Source: Candidatus Rhodoferax odensensis (GTDB lineage: Bacteria; Pseudomonadota; Gammaproteobacteria; Burkholderiales; Burkholderiaceae_C). From it: a stretch of 64,000 bases of DNA. The DNA lies in assembly GCA_016718405.1 (NCBI GenBank), contig JADKDJ010000018.1, forward strand, positions 6,127 through 70,126. The letters run 5' to 3'. The notes beneath the pieces are model-generated. The model searched no databases and was not told the origin of the DNA. It saw only the letters and a list, made by a program, of their open reading frames with translations. The translations under genes and the position numbers were made by a program. Shown here in pieces: positions 28,241-36,971 of this stretch. Within the stretch, counting starts at the first letter, position 1. The number at the start of each line of letters is the position of its first letter.

Positions 28241-28636
28241 TTACTTTTTGTGTGCCTGCGCGACGCACTGCTCGCGCAGGGGGGCGACCTGGTCGTAAGC
28301 CTGTTGCAGCTCTTTGGTCATCTTGCCGTACTGGTTTTCTGACTTTGACTTGGTCAGGATGACCTGGTATTCGGCAAACGTCAGCGGCGCGGGCAGACCC
28401 TTGTGCACGCAATCGCAAAAGGACTGGTTGCCAAACACTTTGACGCAGTTCAACTTGCTGGGCACCGCCATGCGTTCGGCCAAGGTCTTGGCTGCAGCCT
28501 TCTGGCTGGCTTCGACCTGTTCGATCTGGGCTAGGGTTTGTTGGGCCTGTGCGGGTGAACCCAGCACGGCCAAAAAAGCCGCCAGGGCCAGAGTGGCCGA
28601 GGCCGACTTCTTGAAAGGGGACAAAGGAAGTTTCAT
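28241..28636 (-). CDS. Small periplasmic protein of unknown function
   Basis: This is a 131-aa protein with a clear signal peptide (KSASATLALAAFLAVLGSPA, cleavage near AQA). The mature part is mostly helical, rich in Gln, Lys and Glu (IEQVEASQKAAAKTLAERM). It has two cysteines in QSFCDCVHKGLPAP and one near the end (REQCVAQAHKK), which could form a disulfide. I do not recognise the family. It lies between the 4.5S RNA gene and the DISM-GGDEF gene, all on the minus strand. Confidence 0.72.
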   Translation of the reverse strand: MKLPLSPFKKSASATLALAAFLAVLGSPAQAQQTLAQIEQVEASQKAAAKTLAERMAVPSKLNCVKVFGNQSFCDCVHKGLPAPLTFAEYQVILTKSKSENQYGKMTKELQQAYDQVAPLREQCVAQAHKK

Positions 28637-28699
28637 GGCCCCGATTGTGCCACCGGGCGCCGCTTAGCCTGAAACCTCGGCGGCGGCATCAATGAGGTT

Positions 28700-28797
28700 G
28701 ACGAGCCTTGACCCCGGCACTGGCTCCACAGTTAGGGCTGCTTGGTTCCCCACCTGACCCGGTTGGCCGCTTTACCATGCGGGAAGGCCCGTCAGCG
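28700..28797 (-). ncRNA. ffs: 4.5S RNA of the signal recognition particle
   Basis: The minus strand encodes the conserved SRP core: GGTCAGGTGGGGAACCAAGC followed by AGCC, close to the E. coli 4.5S core GGTCAGGTCCGGAAGGAAGC. The ends pair as GACGGGCCTT with AAGGCTCGTC (one G-U), giving the expected long hairpin of about 95 nt. A TACAAT -10 box (28801-28806) lies just before the predicted 5' end. The RNA binds Ffh and targets membrane proteins. In many betaproteobacteria ffs is near dnaX, as here, though on the opposite strand and separated from it by a chemoreceptor gene. Confidence 0.88.
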
Positions 28798-28873
28798 CCT
28801 ATTGTAGTGGGGTCGGGCTGTCGCGACTTCGTTCGCTCGATCGCGGCTGGTTCGACTACGCCTGACGAGCCAG

Positions 28874-30451
28874 TCAAGCGCCGCGATTGTGCGCAAGCTT
28901 GAACACACTGACCAGCTCTGCCAGCTTCGCGGCCTGCGCCTTCATCGATTCGGCAGCCGATGCCGCTTGTTCGACCAAGGCGGCGTTTTGCTGGGTGACG
29001 CTGTCCATGGCGGTGATGGCTTCGTTGATCTGGTCGATGCCGCTGGACTGCTCGGCGCTGGCCAGCGCTATTTCGCCAATGATCTCGGTCACGCGCTTGA
29101 CACTGCTGACCACCTCGGTCATGGTGCTGCCAGCCTGGTCCACCAGGCGGGTGCTGTGCTCCACGTTGTCGACCGACTCGTCGATCAGCGTCTTGATTTC
29201 CTTGGCCGCGCCCGCGGAGCGCTGGGCCAGGCTGCGCACCTCGGCGGCCACCACGGCAAAGCCGCGGCCCTGCTCGCCCGCGCGCGCCGCTTCCACCGCC
29301 GCATTGAGCGCCAGAATGTTGGTCTGGAAGGCGATGCCGTCGATCACACCAATGATGTCCACGATCTTGCGTGAGGAGGCGTTGACGGTGCCCATGGTCT
29401 GCACCACCTGCTCCACGACGGCACCGCCTTTGACTGCAACTGCCGAGGCCGACGCCGCGAGCTGGTTGGCGTGACGTGCATTGTCGGCGTTTTGCTTGAC
29501 GGTGCTGGTGAGTTGCTCCATCGAGGAGGCAGTTTGTTCCAGGGAACTGGCCTGTTGCTCGGTACGGGCCGACAGGTCGTTGTTGCCGGCCGCGATTTCA
29601 TTGGACGCCATGGCAATCGACTCGGTACCATGGCGCACCTCGTCGACGATGTTGGCGATGCTGTCACGCATGGTCTGAATCGCGTGCAACAGGCTGCTGC
29701 GGTCGCCGGGCTTGAGCGAGATGTCGGACGACAGGTCACCTTTGGCCATGTGGTCGGTGATGTCCATCGCGTAATCCGGCTCGCCGCCTAGCTGACGCAG
29801 CAAGCCGCGTGAAATCACGACGCCGATGCCTAGCAGCAGCGCAGCCAATGCCACCGCGCCTAGTCCGAAGCTGACGATGCGATCGCGAATGCTGGCTTGC
29901 ACGGTGTCCACGTACACCCCGGAGCCCATCACTCAGCCCCATGGGGCGAAACCGGCCACGTAGGAGACCTTGGGCTGCGGATCGGTGCTGCCGGGCTTTG
30001 GCCACATGTAGTCGACGAACCCTGCGCCCTTGGCCTTGACGGTTTCGACGAACTCGATGAACAAGCGCTTGCCGTTCGGGTCCTTGGTGTCGGTTTGCTC
30101 CTTGCCCACCATGTCGGCGCGGATCGGATGCATGATGATCTTGGTCTGCATGTCATTGATCCAGAAGTACTCGGTCTTGTTGTAGCGCAACGCACGCACG
30201 CTATCGATGGCCAGCTTTTTGCCTTCTTCCTCGGGCAGGGTGCCTTTGCTGACCAGGCTGTGATAGTGCGTGATCAGGCTGTGCGCGGTCTCAACGTTCT
30301 GGCGCACATTGTCCTTGCGCTCGTCCATGATCAATCTGTATTCGGACATCAGCGTGATGATCGCCATCAACGCCACGCCAACTACCGCACTGGCGCTCAG
30401 TACCGCCAGGCGCTTGGCAATGCTTATGGTGTGAAGAGTGCCGAGGCTCAT
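28874..30451 (-). CDS. Methyl-accepting chemotaxis protein interrupted by an in-frame TGA
   Basis: This is an inner-membrane chemoreceptor. The N-terminal part (from ATG 30451) has TM1 AVLSASAVVGVALMAIITLM and a periplasmic sCache-like domain (MDERKDNVRQNVETAHSLI, EYFWINDMQTKIIMHP, GFVDYMWPKPG). Codon 173 is TGA (29933-29935) within FAPWG-stop-VMGSGVYVDTV, where relatives have Trp (TGG). The same frame then continues with TM2 GLGAVALAALLLGIGVVISR, a HAMP-like linker and a complete signalling domain with hairpin tip GVIDGIAFQTNILALNAAVE and AGEQGRGFAVVAAEVR. The frame is otherwise intact over 525 codons. The lesion is a substitution, unlike the indels elsewhere in the window. It could be a real pseudogene or a base error. 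Confidence 0.9.
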
Positions 30452-30590
30452 GGTGCAGATCTCCTTCTTCGAAACGTGAAGTCGGTGGGCGCGCGTTCAT
30501 GCTACACCCAAACGGCTCGCGCTGTCTTGGTGCAAAAGTGGCGTGACATTGGGCGCGGCGGCGGGCGTCCACCCCGTAGAATCAGCGTCC

Positions 30591-32453
30591 ATGTCCTACC
30601 TCGTCCTGGCCCGCAAGCACCGGCCCCGCAATTTCTCCGAAATGGTCGGACAGGAGCATGTGGTGCGGGCGCTCTGCAACGCGCTGCAATCGCAGCGCCT
30701 GCACCATGCCTACCTGTTCACCGGCACGCGTGGCGTGGGCAAGACCACGGTGTCGCGCATTCTGGCCAAATCGCTCAACTGTCAGGGTCCGGACGGGCAG
30801 GGCGACATCACCGCCACGCCGTGCGGCGTGTGCCAGGCCTGCCGCGACATCGATTCCGGCCGCTTTGTGGACTACACCGAGCTCGATGCCGCCTCCAACC
30901 GGGGTGTTGAAGAGGTTCAGTCGCTGCTGGAGCAGGCGGTCTACAAACCGGTGCAGGGCCGCTTCAAGGTGTTCATGATTGACGAGGTCCACATGCTCAC
31001 CAACACGGCATTCAATGCCATGTTGAAGACGCTGGAGGAACCGCCCGAGTACCTCAAGTTCGTGCTGGCCACTACCGACCCGCAAAAAGTGCCGGTGACC
31101 GTGCTGTCGCGTTGCCTGCAGTTCAACCTGCGTCCGATGGCGCCTGAGACCATTCTGGAACACCTGCAGCGCGTGCTCGATGCCGAGCAGGTGGCCTGTG
31201 ATACACCGTCACTGCGCCTGCTGGCGCGTGCTGCGCGTGGCTCCATGCGCGACGCCTTGTCGCTGACTGATCAGGCGATCGCTTTTGGCGCAGGCGCGCT
31301 GCAAGAAGCCACGGTGCGCCAGATGCTGGGCAGTGTGGACCGTTCGTATGTGTTCAGGTTGATCGAAGCGCTGGCACGGGGTGACGGCAAGACCGTGGTG
31401 GAGACCTCCGAGGCGTTGCGGCTCAATGGACTGAGTGCCGCCTCCACGCTCGACGAGATGAGCTCGGTGCTGCAACGCATGGCGGTAGTGCAAGCGGTGC
31501 CTGATGCGCCCCAGGACGGTGACCCTGATGCCGCGGACACGGCGCGCCTGGCGCAACGGATGCCGGCCGACGAGACGCAGTTGCTCTACAGCATGTGCCT
31601 GCATGGACGCGCCGAGCTGGGGCTCGCGCCCGACGAGTATGCGGCGCTGACGATGGTGCTGCTGCGCTTGCTGGCCTTCAAGCCGATTGCCGGTGCGCCA
31701 GCAGACAACAACCCAAGGGCTGAAAAAAAAACTCTGAATGATGCCGACCGGGTGGCCGGTGCTACGGTTTCGGCCGCCGAAACACAGCACATGCCGGTCG
31801 CGGCCTCACCTACCCTTGGCGCAGCGGCTGCGCAGTCGGCTCCGCCAGCCGCGGTTTTACCGCCCGGACAGGTGTTGCATGTGCTCGATCAGGAGACACC
31901 GCCTGCGTCGTCCGAGACGCATGCGGACTCCGGGGCAGGCACGATCCCGACCCGGGCTGTCGCGGCGCAGCCTGGGGCTGTGCAGGTGCTGGCGATGCCG
32001 GTGCTGGTACAGGCGGACTCGCGGGCTGAAGCGCTGGCGGGTCAGTTGGCCGATTCGCGTCTGTCACCGACCGAAGATGGCGCGTTCTGGCACACCACGG
32101 TGCAGCAGTTGATCCGGGATGAGGCGATTGCCGCGCTGGTGCGAGAATTGGCCCTGCAGTCGCAGCTGGTGGCGCGCGACACCGATCAGTGGTTGCTAAG
32201 GGTCGAGCGCGAATCGCTCAATCAGGCTGGCAATCGCGACCGCCTTGGCGCTGCCTTGTCGGCGGCGGGCTACAGTGTGCGCCTGGCGGTCGAAGTCGGT
32301 CGGGTCACGGACAGTCCGGCGCGACGCAACGCCCAGGCGGCGGCGCAGCGGCAACTGGAGGCGGAGCGAACCATCTTCGAAGCACCGTTCGTCCAGTCCA
32401 TCATGCGTGACTTCGGGGCGACAGTGGTGCCCGGCACGATCAAGGCTTTGTAA
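30591..32453 (+). CDS. dnaX: DNA polymerase III subunits tau and gamma
   Basis: This is the clamp-loader ATPase, 620 aa as tau. ATG 30591 starts MSYLVLARKHRPRNFSEMVG. Motifs are Walker A GTRGVGKTTVSRILA, zinc ligands in CGVCQACRDIDSGR, Walker B MIDEVHMLTN and sensor/arginine finger VTVLSRCLQFNL. Domain III ends about residue 365. It is followed by an Ala/Pro-rich linker and the tau-specific C terminus, which binds polymerase alpha and DnaB. A nine-A run at codons 378-381 allows synthesis of the short gamma form. ybaB and recR follow in the conserved order. Confidence 0.96.
   Translation: MSYLVLARKHRPRNFSEMVGQEHVVRALCNALQSQRLHHAYLFTGTRGVGKTTVSRILAKSLNCQGPDGQGDITATPCGVCQACRDIDSGRFVDYTELDAASNRGVEEVQSLLEQAVYKPVQGRFKVFMIDEVHMLTNTAFNAMLKTLEEPPEYLKFVLATTDPQKVPVTVLSRCLQFNLRPMAPETILEHLQRVLDAEQVACDTPSLRLLARAARGSMRDALSLTDQAIAFGAGALQEATVRQMLGSVDRSYVFRLIEALARGDGKTVVETSEALRLNGLSAASTLDEMSSVLQRMAVVQAVPDAPQDGDPDAADTARLAQRMPADETQLLYSMCLHGRAELGLAPDEYAALTMVLLRLLAFKPIAGAPADNNPRAEKKTLNDADRVAGATVSAAETQHMPVAASPTLGAAAAQSAPPAAVLPPGQVLHVLDQETPPASSETHADSGAGTIPTRAVAAQPGAVQVLAMPVLVQADSRAEALAGQLADSRLSPTEDGAFWHTTVQQLIRDEAIAALVRELALQSQLVARDTDQWLLRVERESLNQAGNRDRLGAALSAAGYSVRLAVEVGRVTDSPARRNAQAAAQRQLEAERTIFEAPFVQSIMRDFGATVVPGTIKAL
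31723..31741 (+). promoter_or_regulatory. Slippage site for the dnaX gamma product
   Basis: Nine consecutive A residues (31723-31731) cover GAA-AAA-AAA-ACT. A -1 shift leads to Asn-Ser-Glu and then TGA at 31739-31741, giving a gamma protein of about 383 aa that ends just after domain III. An AAGGG sequence lies five bases upstream of the GAA codon, and a small perfect hairpin ACCGG-GTGG-CCGGT (about 31747-31760) follows. Nine A's match the transcriptional-slippage arrangement known for Thermus dnaX, while the AAGGG and hairpin recall the ribosomal frameshift signal of E. coli. Confidence 0.75.
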
Positions 32454-32477
32454 TCTTAATAACCCAAAGGAAAGCAC

Positions 32478-32810
32478 ATGTTCAACAAAGGACAACTCGC
32501 GGGACTGATGAAGCAGGCGCAGGCCATGCAGGACAACATGAAGAAGGCCCAGGACGAGCTAGGCAACATCGAGGTGACGGGTGAGTCCGGTGCCGGTCTG
32601 GTCAAGGTCACCATGACCTGCAAGCACGACGTGCGTCGCGTCACCATCGACCCCAGTCTGCTGGCCGACGACAAGGACATGCTCGAAGACTTGGTCGCCG
32701 CTGCCTTCAATGCCGCGGTACGCAAGGCCGAGGACACCTCGCAGGAAAAAATGGGCAAGCTCACCGCTGGCATGCCCGGCCTTCCCGGTGGCATGAAGTT
32801 CCCGTTCTGA
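32478..32810 (+). CDS. ybaB: YbaB/EbfC family nucleoid-associated protein
   Basis: This is a small dimeric DNA-binding protein of 110 aa. It begins MFNKGQLAGLMKQAQAMQDN with a coiled helix (MKKAQDELGNIEVTGESGAG). The beta-sheet core follows (LVKVTMTCKHDVRRVTIDPS) and the end is AGMPGLPGGMKFPF, all typical of the family. AGGAAAG 8 nt upstream is a good ribosome site. It sits between dnaX (24 nt away) and recR (6 nt), the usual DNA replication/repair cluster. Confidence 0.95.
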   Translation: MFNKGQLAGLMKQAQAMQDNMKKAQDELGNIEVTGESGAGLVKVTMTCKHDVRRVTIDPSLLADDKDMLEDLVAAAFNAAVRKAEDTSQEKMGKLTAGMPGLPGGMKFPF

Positions 32811-32816
32811 GCCACC

Positions 32817-33407
32817 GTGGCCGACTCGAATTCGGTCGAGGCACTGATCCACGCCCTGCGGCGTTTGCCTGGGGTCGGGGTCAAGTCGGCCTCGCGCATG
32901 GCGTTTCACCTGCTGCAGCATGATCGCGCTGGCGCGCTGACGCTGTCGCGGGCCTTGCAGCATGCGACCGAGTCGGTGCGCCACTGTGTGCGCTGCCACA
33001 CGTTTACCGAGTCCGAGTTGTGCGCCACCTGTCAGGACCCGCGCCGCGATGCCAGCAAGCTGTGTGTGCTGGAAACCCCGGCCGATCAGTCCGCTTTGGA
33101 GCGCACCTTGGCGTACAAGGGCCTGTATTTCGTGCTCATGGGCAAAATCAGCCCGCTGGATGGCATCGGGCCCAAAGATATTGGGTTGAAGAAGCTCTTT
33201 GACCGCGTCAATGACGGCGTGGTGACCGAGTTGATCCTGGCTACCAACTTCACCGCCGAAGGCGAAGCCACCGCGCACGTTATCACGCAGGGACTCAAAG
33301 GCAGCGGCGTGCAGATCACGCGCTTGGCGCGGGGTGTGCCGATTGGCAGCGAGCTCGAATACGTCGACCTGGGCACGATTGCCCATGCGCTGCAGGACCG
33401 GCGCTGA
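32817..33407 (+). CDS. recR: Recombination mediator RecR
   Basis: RecR acts with RecO and RecF to load RecA on gapped DNA. The protein is 196 aa, starting at a GTG (32817). It has the HhH segment ALRRLPGVGVKSASRMAFHL, a Cys4 zinc finger (CVRCHTFTESELCATCQDP), a Toprim domain (LCVLETPADQSALERT, LMGKISPLDGIGPKDIG) and the C-terminal TRLARGVPIGSELEYVDLGT. The length and all signatures are normal. It follows ybaB by 6 nt. Confidence 0.96.
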   Translation: MADSNSVEALIHALRRLPGVGVKSASRMAFHLLQHDRAGALTLSRALQHATESVRHCVRCHTFTESELCATCQDPRRDASKLCVLETPADQSALERTLAYKGLYFVLMGKISPLDGIGPKDIGLKKLFDRVNDGVVTELILATNFTAEGEATAHVITQGLKGSGVQITRLARGVPIGSELEYVDLGTIAHALQDRR

Positions 33408-33575
33408 GACGCCAGACTCGTAACCCCAAAGAGTGGCTGGTTGCAGCGTCAGGTCGTCCCCCGGTGGGCCGCGTTACCTCGGGGCGCTGGTAGTAACCCG
33501 CAGGGGATGATCCCGATGCGCGGGGACGCTCGCTTCGGTAGGCTCAAGTGATGCACGCAGGCCGAATTTCCCCCA

Positions 33576-34622
33576 ATGTCTGACAGCGACGTCCATCGCC
33601 GTGGTTTCTTGTCACTGGCCGCGTTGGCCGCAGCCGCCAGTGTGGCGCCGTCGCTGTCGGCGCAGTCCCGGCTTGAAACGACCGGCGTCACGATTGCGGT
33701 CGGCGGCAAGGCATCCTTTTACTTCCTACCATTGACGATTGCGCAGCAGTTGGGTTACTTCAAGGGTGAAGGTCTGGATGTGGAAATTAGCGACTTCGCC
33801 GGCGGTTCGCTCGCCTTGCAGGCGGTGCAGAGTGGGGTGGCCGACGTGGTCTCGGGTGCCTACGAGCACACCATCGCCCTGCAGGCCAAAGGGCAGCGGT
33901 TCCAGGCTTTCGTGCTGCAGGGGCGCGCACCCCAGATATCGCTGGGCGTCTCGTCCCGGACCATGCCGCAGTACCAGGGCCTGGCCGATCTCAAGGGCAA
34001 GCGGATCGGCGTCTCGGCGCCGGGGTCGTCCACCAACATGGTGGCCAAGCGCATTCTGTCGCGGGCCGGTTTGGCGGCGGGGGATGTCACCTTTTTAGGC
34101 GTGGGCAGTGCCGGCGGCGCGCTGGCGGCGGTTCGGTCTGGCCTGATCGACGCCTTGAGCAACGCTGAGCCAGTCATGACCATGCTGGAGCAAAAGGGCG
34201 AGCTACGTATCGTGGCCGATACACGCACGCTCAAGGGCACGCTGGAGGTCTTTGGTGGTCCCATGCCGGCGGCCTGCCTGTACGCGCCACGCGAATTCGT
34301 GCTGAAGTATCCCAATACGGTGCAGGCCCTGACCAATGCGATCGTGCGCAGTCTGAAGTGGCTGCAGACCGCCGGGCCGCGTGACATCATCAAGACCGTG
34401 CCGGAGGCCTATTTGCTGGGCGACCGGGCTCTGTATCTGGCCGCCTTTTACAAGGTGCGCGAGGCGATCTCGCCAGACGGCATGTTTCCCGAGGATGGTG
34501 CCAAGACCGCACTGAAGGCGTTGGCCAGCTTTGATGTCAGCATTCAAGCAGACAGAATTGATCTGGCGCTTACCTTTACCAACGCATTCGCCAGGCGTGC
34601 CAAGCAGCAGTTCAAGGCCTGA
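33576..34622 (+). CDS. Tat-exported NMT1/SsuA-like substrate-binding protein
   Basis: This 348-aa periplasmic receptor belongs to the nitrate/sulfonate/bicarbonate (NMT1-like) ABC family. The N terminus DVHRRGFLSLAALAAAASVA is a twin-arginine signal, and the mature protein starts near QSRLETTGV. Family features are FYFLPLTIAQQLGYFKGEGL, DVEISDFAGGSLALQAVQSG, DLKGKRIGVSAPGSSTNM and ALSNAEPVMTMLEQKGELRI. No permease or ATPase gene lies next to it, so it either uses a complex encoded elsewhere or serves as a receptor. The 168-nt gap before it holds no feature I recognise. Confidence 0.86.
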   Translation: MSDSDVHRRGFLSLAALAAAASVAPSLSAQSRLETTGVTIAVGGKASFYFLPLTIAQQLGYFKGEGLDVEISDFAGGSLALQAVQSGVADVVSGAYEHTIALQAKGQRFQAFVLQGRAPQISLGVSSRTMPQYQGLADLKGKRIGVSAPGSSTNMVAKRILSRAGLAAGDVTFLGVGSAGGALAAVRSGLIDALSNAEPVMTMLEQKGELRIVADTRTLKGTLEVFGGPMPAACLYAPREFVLKYPNTVQALTNAIVRSLKWLQTAGPRDIIKTVPEAYLLGDRALYLAAFYKVREAISPDGMFPEDGAKTALKALASFDVSIQADRIDLALTFTNAFARRAKQQFKA

Positions 34623-34650
34623 TTGGCCGGTAGACCGACCAGCGAGCGTG

Positions 34651-36222
34651 TTACTGCTTGGCCACACGCACCGTCTTGTTCTTGCCGTTCTTGCTGGTCT
34701 TTGCGCCCCGGCCAGCCTTGGCCACGCGCGTGCCTGGGCGGTTTTTCGCTACGCTTTTGGCCTTGGTGGGCAGGAACACCACCACGGGTTGGCCGGTTTT
34801 GAAACTGGCGGTAGTTGCCACCTTGTTCCACTCGGCCACGTCGCTGGCTGCCAGGTGGTAACGCTTGGCGACACTGGCAACCGAATCGTTCTTGGCGGCC
34901 TTGATGACGGCGCGTCTCGGCGAGGCATCGGCGACCAAGGACAGTTGACCGTTCTCCGCCACGTGTTCGGTCACGTCGTGCTGCATGCGCTCGCCCCTGG
35001 GCACCATCAGGGAGGAGCCAGCGCGTATGGCGACCCGCGCCGGGATCTTGTTGACGCTGCGCAAGTCTGCCTCGCTCATGCCCACGCGTTTGGCGGCTTC
35101 GGCGCTGCGCATGGTGGTGGGGGCAATCCACACCGTCCAACTGGCCAGACGACCACCGCCGTAGCTGTTCAGGTTGTTCTGGAACACGGTCGCGTTGTCC
35201 CAGGGCAGCAGGATCTGCGGCGTGCCGGCGGCCAGAATCACCGGGCGATTGGCCGACGGATTGAGTGCCCTGAAGTCCTCCAGCGAAACCTCGGCCAGCT
35301 TGGCGGCCAGCACCACGTCGATGTCGCGCTTGATGTCGACAGTTTGGAAGTAGGGATGGTTGCCAATGGCGGGTAGGGTCGAGGCGAACTTGTCGGGTGC
35401 CGCGACGATGTTCTTGATCGCTTGCAGCTTGGGCACGTAGAAACGCGTCTCCATCGGCATGGTCAAGTCGGTGTAGGTGGTGCCCAGACCCTTGCGCTGG
35501 TTCTTGGCGATGGCGCGGCCCACACTGCCTTCACCCCAGTTGTAGGCGGCCAGCGCCAGGTGCCAGTCGCCAAACATGCCGTGCAGTTTTTGCAGGTAGT
35601 CCAGCGCGGCGCGGGTCGAGGCGAGCACGTCGCGCCGGTCGTCGCGAAACGCGTTCTGCTTGAGCTCGAACGACTTGCCGGTGGCGGGCATGAATTGCCA
35701 CATACCGGCGGCCTTGGCGCTGGAGACGGCTTGCGGGTTGAAGGCGCTCTCGACAAATGGCAACAGTGCCAACTCGGTGGGCATGTTGCGCATCTCAAGC
35801 TCTTCGACGATGTGAAACAGGTACTTGCGCGAGCGCTCCGTCATGCGAAAGATATAGTCCGGCCGGCTGCTGTACCAGCTCTCGCGGTCGTGCACCAGGG
35901 CGGTATCGAGGTCTGGCATGGCAAAGCCGCGCCGGATGCGTTCCCACAGGTCGGACGGGGTGGCCAACTGAGCCACCGCCAGCGATGCGGCCTGGGTGGC
36001 GGTGATCGGCTGCAACGGTTCATCGGGCAGGATAAATACCCGCGCCGGTGGCGGGATCGGTGTTGCCGGGACAGGGGCGGGCACTGCTGGGACGTCGGCC
36101 ACCACTGGCGCTGGCGCCACCGATGTCGTTGGCGTGGGCAAGGTGCTGGCGCAGCCAGCCAGCAGCAGACCGCAAAGCCAGATGGCATGGGGAGTAAATC
36201 GGCTCAAAATTGGTTCTTCCAT
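34651..36222 (-). CDS. mltD: Membrane-bound lytic murein transglycosylase D-like lipoprotein
   Basis: This 523-aa enzyme cleaves peptidoglycan glycan strands to 1,6-anhydro ends. A lipoprotein signal ends LCGLLLAGC (lipobox), so it is probably anchored to the outer membrane. The SLT domain shows the catalytic Glu in LALLPFVESAFNPQAVSSAK and AAGMWQFMPATGKSFELKQN. A LysM-like stretch follows (GMSEADLRSVNKIPARVAIR), and a second LysM lies at AKNDSVASVAKRYHLAASDV. The tail is strongly basic (KTSKNGKNKTVRVAKQ). The start at 36222 overlaps the end of gloB by 19 nt. The mltD-gloB-yafS-rnhA order is conserved with E. coli. Confidence 0.92.
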   Translation of the reverse strand: MEEPILSRFTPHAIWLCGLLLAGCASTLPTPTTSVAPAPVVADVPAVPAPVPATPIPPPARVFILPDEPLQPITATQAASLAVAQLATPSDLWERIRRGFAMPDLDTALVHDRESWYSSRPDYIFRMTERSRKYLFHIVEELEMRNMPTELALLPFVESAFNPQAVSSAKAAGMWQFMPATGKSFELKQNAFRDDRRDVLASTRAALDYLQKLHGMFGDWHLALAAYNWGEGSVGRAIAKNQRKGLGTTYTDLTMPMETRFYVPKLQAIKNIVAAPDKFASTLPAIGNHPYFQTVDIKRDIDVVLAAKLAEVSLEDFRALNPSANRPVILAAGTPQILLPWDNATVFQNNLNSYGGGRLASWTVWIAPTTMRSAEAAKRVGMSEADLRSVNKIPARVAIRAGSSLMVPRGERMQHDVTEHVAENGQLSLVADASPRRAVIKAAKNDSVASVAKRYHLAASDVAEWNKVATTASFKTGQPVVVFLPTKAKSVAKNRPGTRVAKAGRGAKTSKNGKNKTVRVAKQ

Positions 36223-36971
36223 TGGCGAAGGGCGGCGAAGACGCTGACTTCGTCGGTTGCATGGGCGTCAAACGTCTGCGCGGCCTTGATCAAGGCGGGC
36301 AGGCGGCTACGCAAGAAGGGGTTGATTTGCCGCTCCAGCGTCAAGGTTGACGGCAGCGTCGGTCGCTGTTGATTGCGCAGCGCCAGGCAGTCCGTGTAAT
36401 GCTTGATCAGCGGCACGTTGTCAGGTTCGACCGCCAGAGCGAAACGCAGATTGGACAGGGTGTACTCATGTGTGCAGCATACCCGTGTCGCACCGGGCAG
36501 CGCGGCCAGGCTGTCCAGCGACGCCAGCATCTGCGCTGGCGTGCCCTCGAACAGGCGGCCGCAGCCACCGCTGAACAGGGTGTCGCCGCAAAACAGCAGC
36601 GGCGTACCGTCAACCGCCGGGCAGTAAAAGGCAATATGTCCGGCGGTATGGCCGGGCACATCGATGACTTCAAAATCAAGTCCCAGCGCACGCAAACGGT
36701 CGCCACCATTGAGGCGTGTGACTGGCTCTGGCATGCGTTCGCGTGCCGGTCCCCACACGGGGGCGCCGGTGGCTTGGCGCAGGGCCTCAACACCCCCGGT
36801 GTGATCAGCGTGATGGTGCGTGACTAGAATGGCTTGCAAGCGCAGGCCGTCGCGCTGCAGGGCAGTTTGAACCGGCTCGGCATCGCCCGGGTCGACCACC
36901 AGGGCATCAACACCGTCGTGCAGCAGCCAAATGTAGTTGTCGGTAAAGGCTGGCAGCGCAATTAAGTTCAT
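36204..36971 (-). CDS. gloB: Hydroxyacylglutathione hydrolase (glyoxalase II)
   Basis: This enzyme hydrolyses S-lactoylglutathione to lactate and glutathione, the second step of methylglyoxal detoxification. It has 255 aa of the metallo-beta-lactamase fold: MNLIALPAFTDNYIWLLHDG, the metal motif THHHADHTGG, IDVPGHTAGHIAFYCP, LLFCGDTLFSGGCGRLFEGT and the C-terminal glutathione-binding part (CCTHEYTLSNLRFALAVEPD, then HYTDCLALRNQQRPTLPSTL). Its ATG (36969-36971 on the minus strand) lies in the same CATG as the ATG of the divergent methyltransferase, so there is no untranslated space between them. Confidence 0.95.
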   Translation of the reverse strand: MNLIALPAFTDNYIWLLHDGVDALVVDPGDAEPVQTALQRDGLRLQAILVTHHHADHTGGVEALRQATGAPVWGPARERMPEPVTRLNGGDRLRALGLDFEVIDVPGHTAGHIAFYCPAVDGTPLLFCGDTLFSGGCGRLFEGTPAQMLASLDSLAALPGATRVCCTHEYTLSNLRFALAVEPDNVPLIKHYTDCLALRNQQRPTLPSTLTLERQINPFLRSRLPALIKAAQTFDAHATDEVSVFAALRQWKNQF

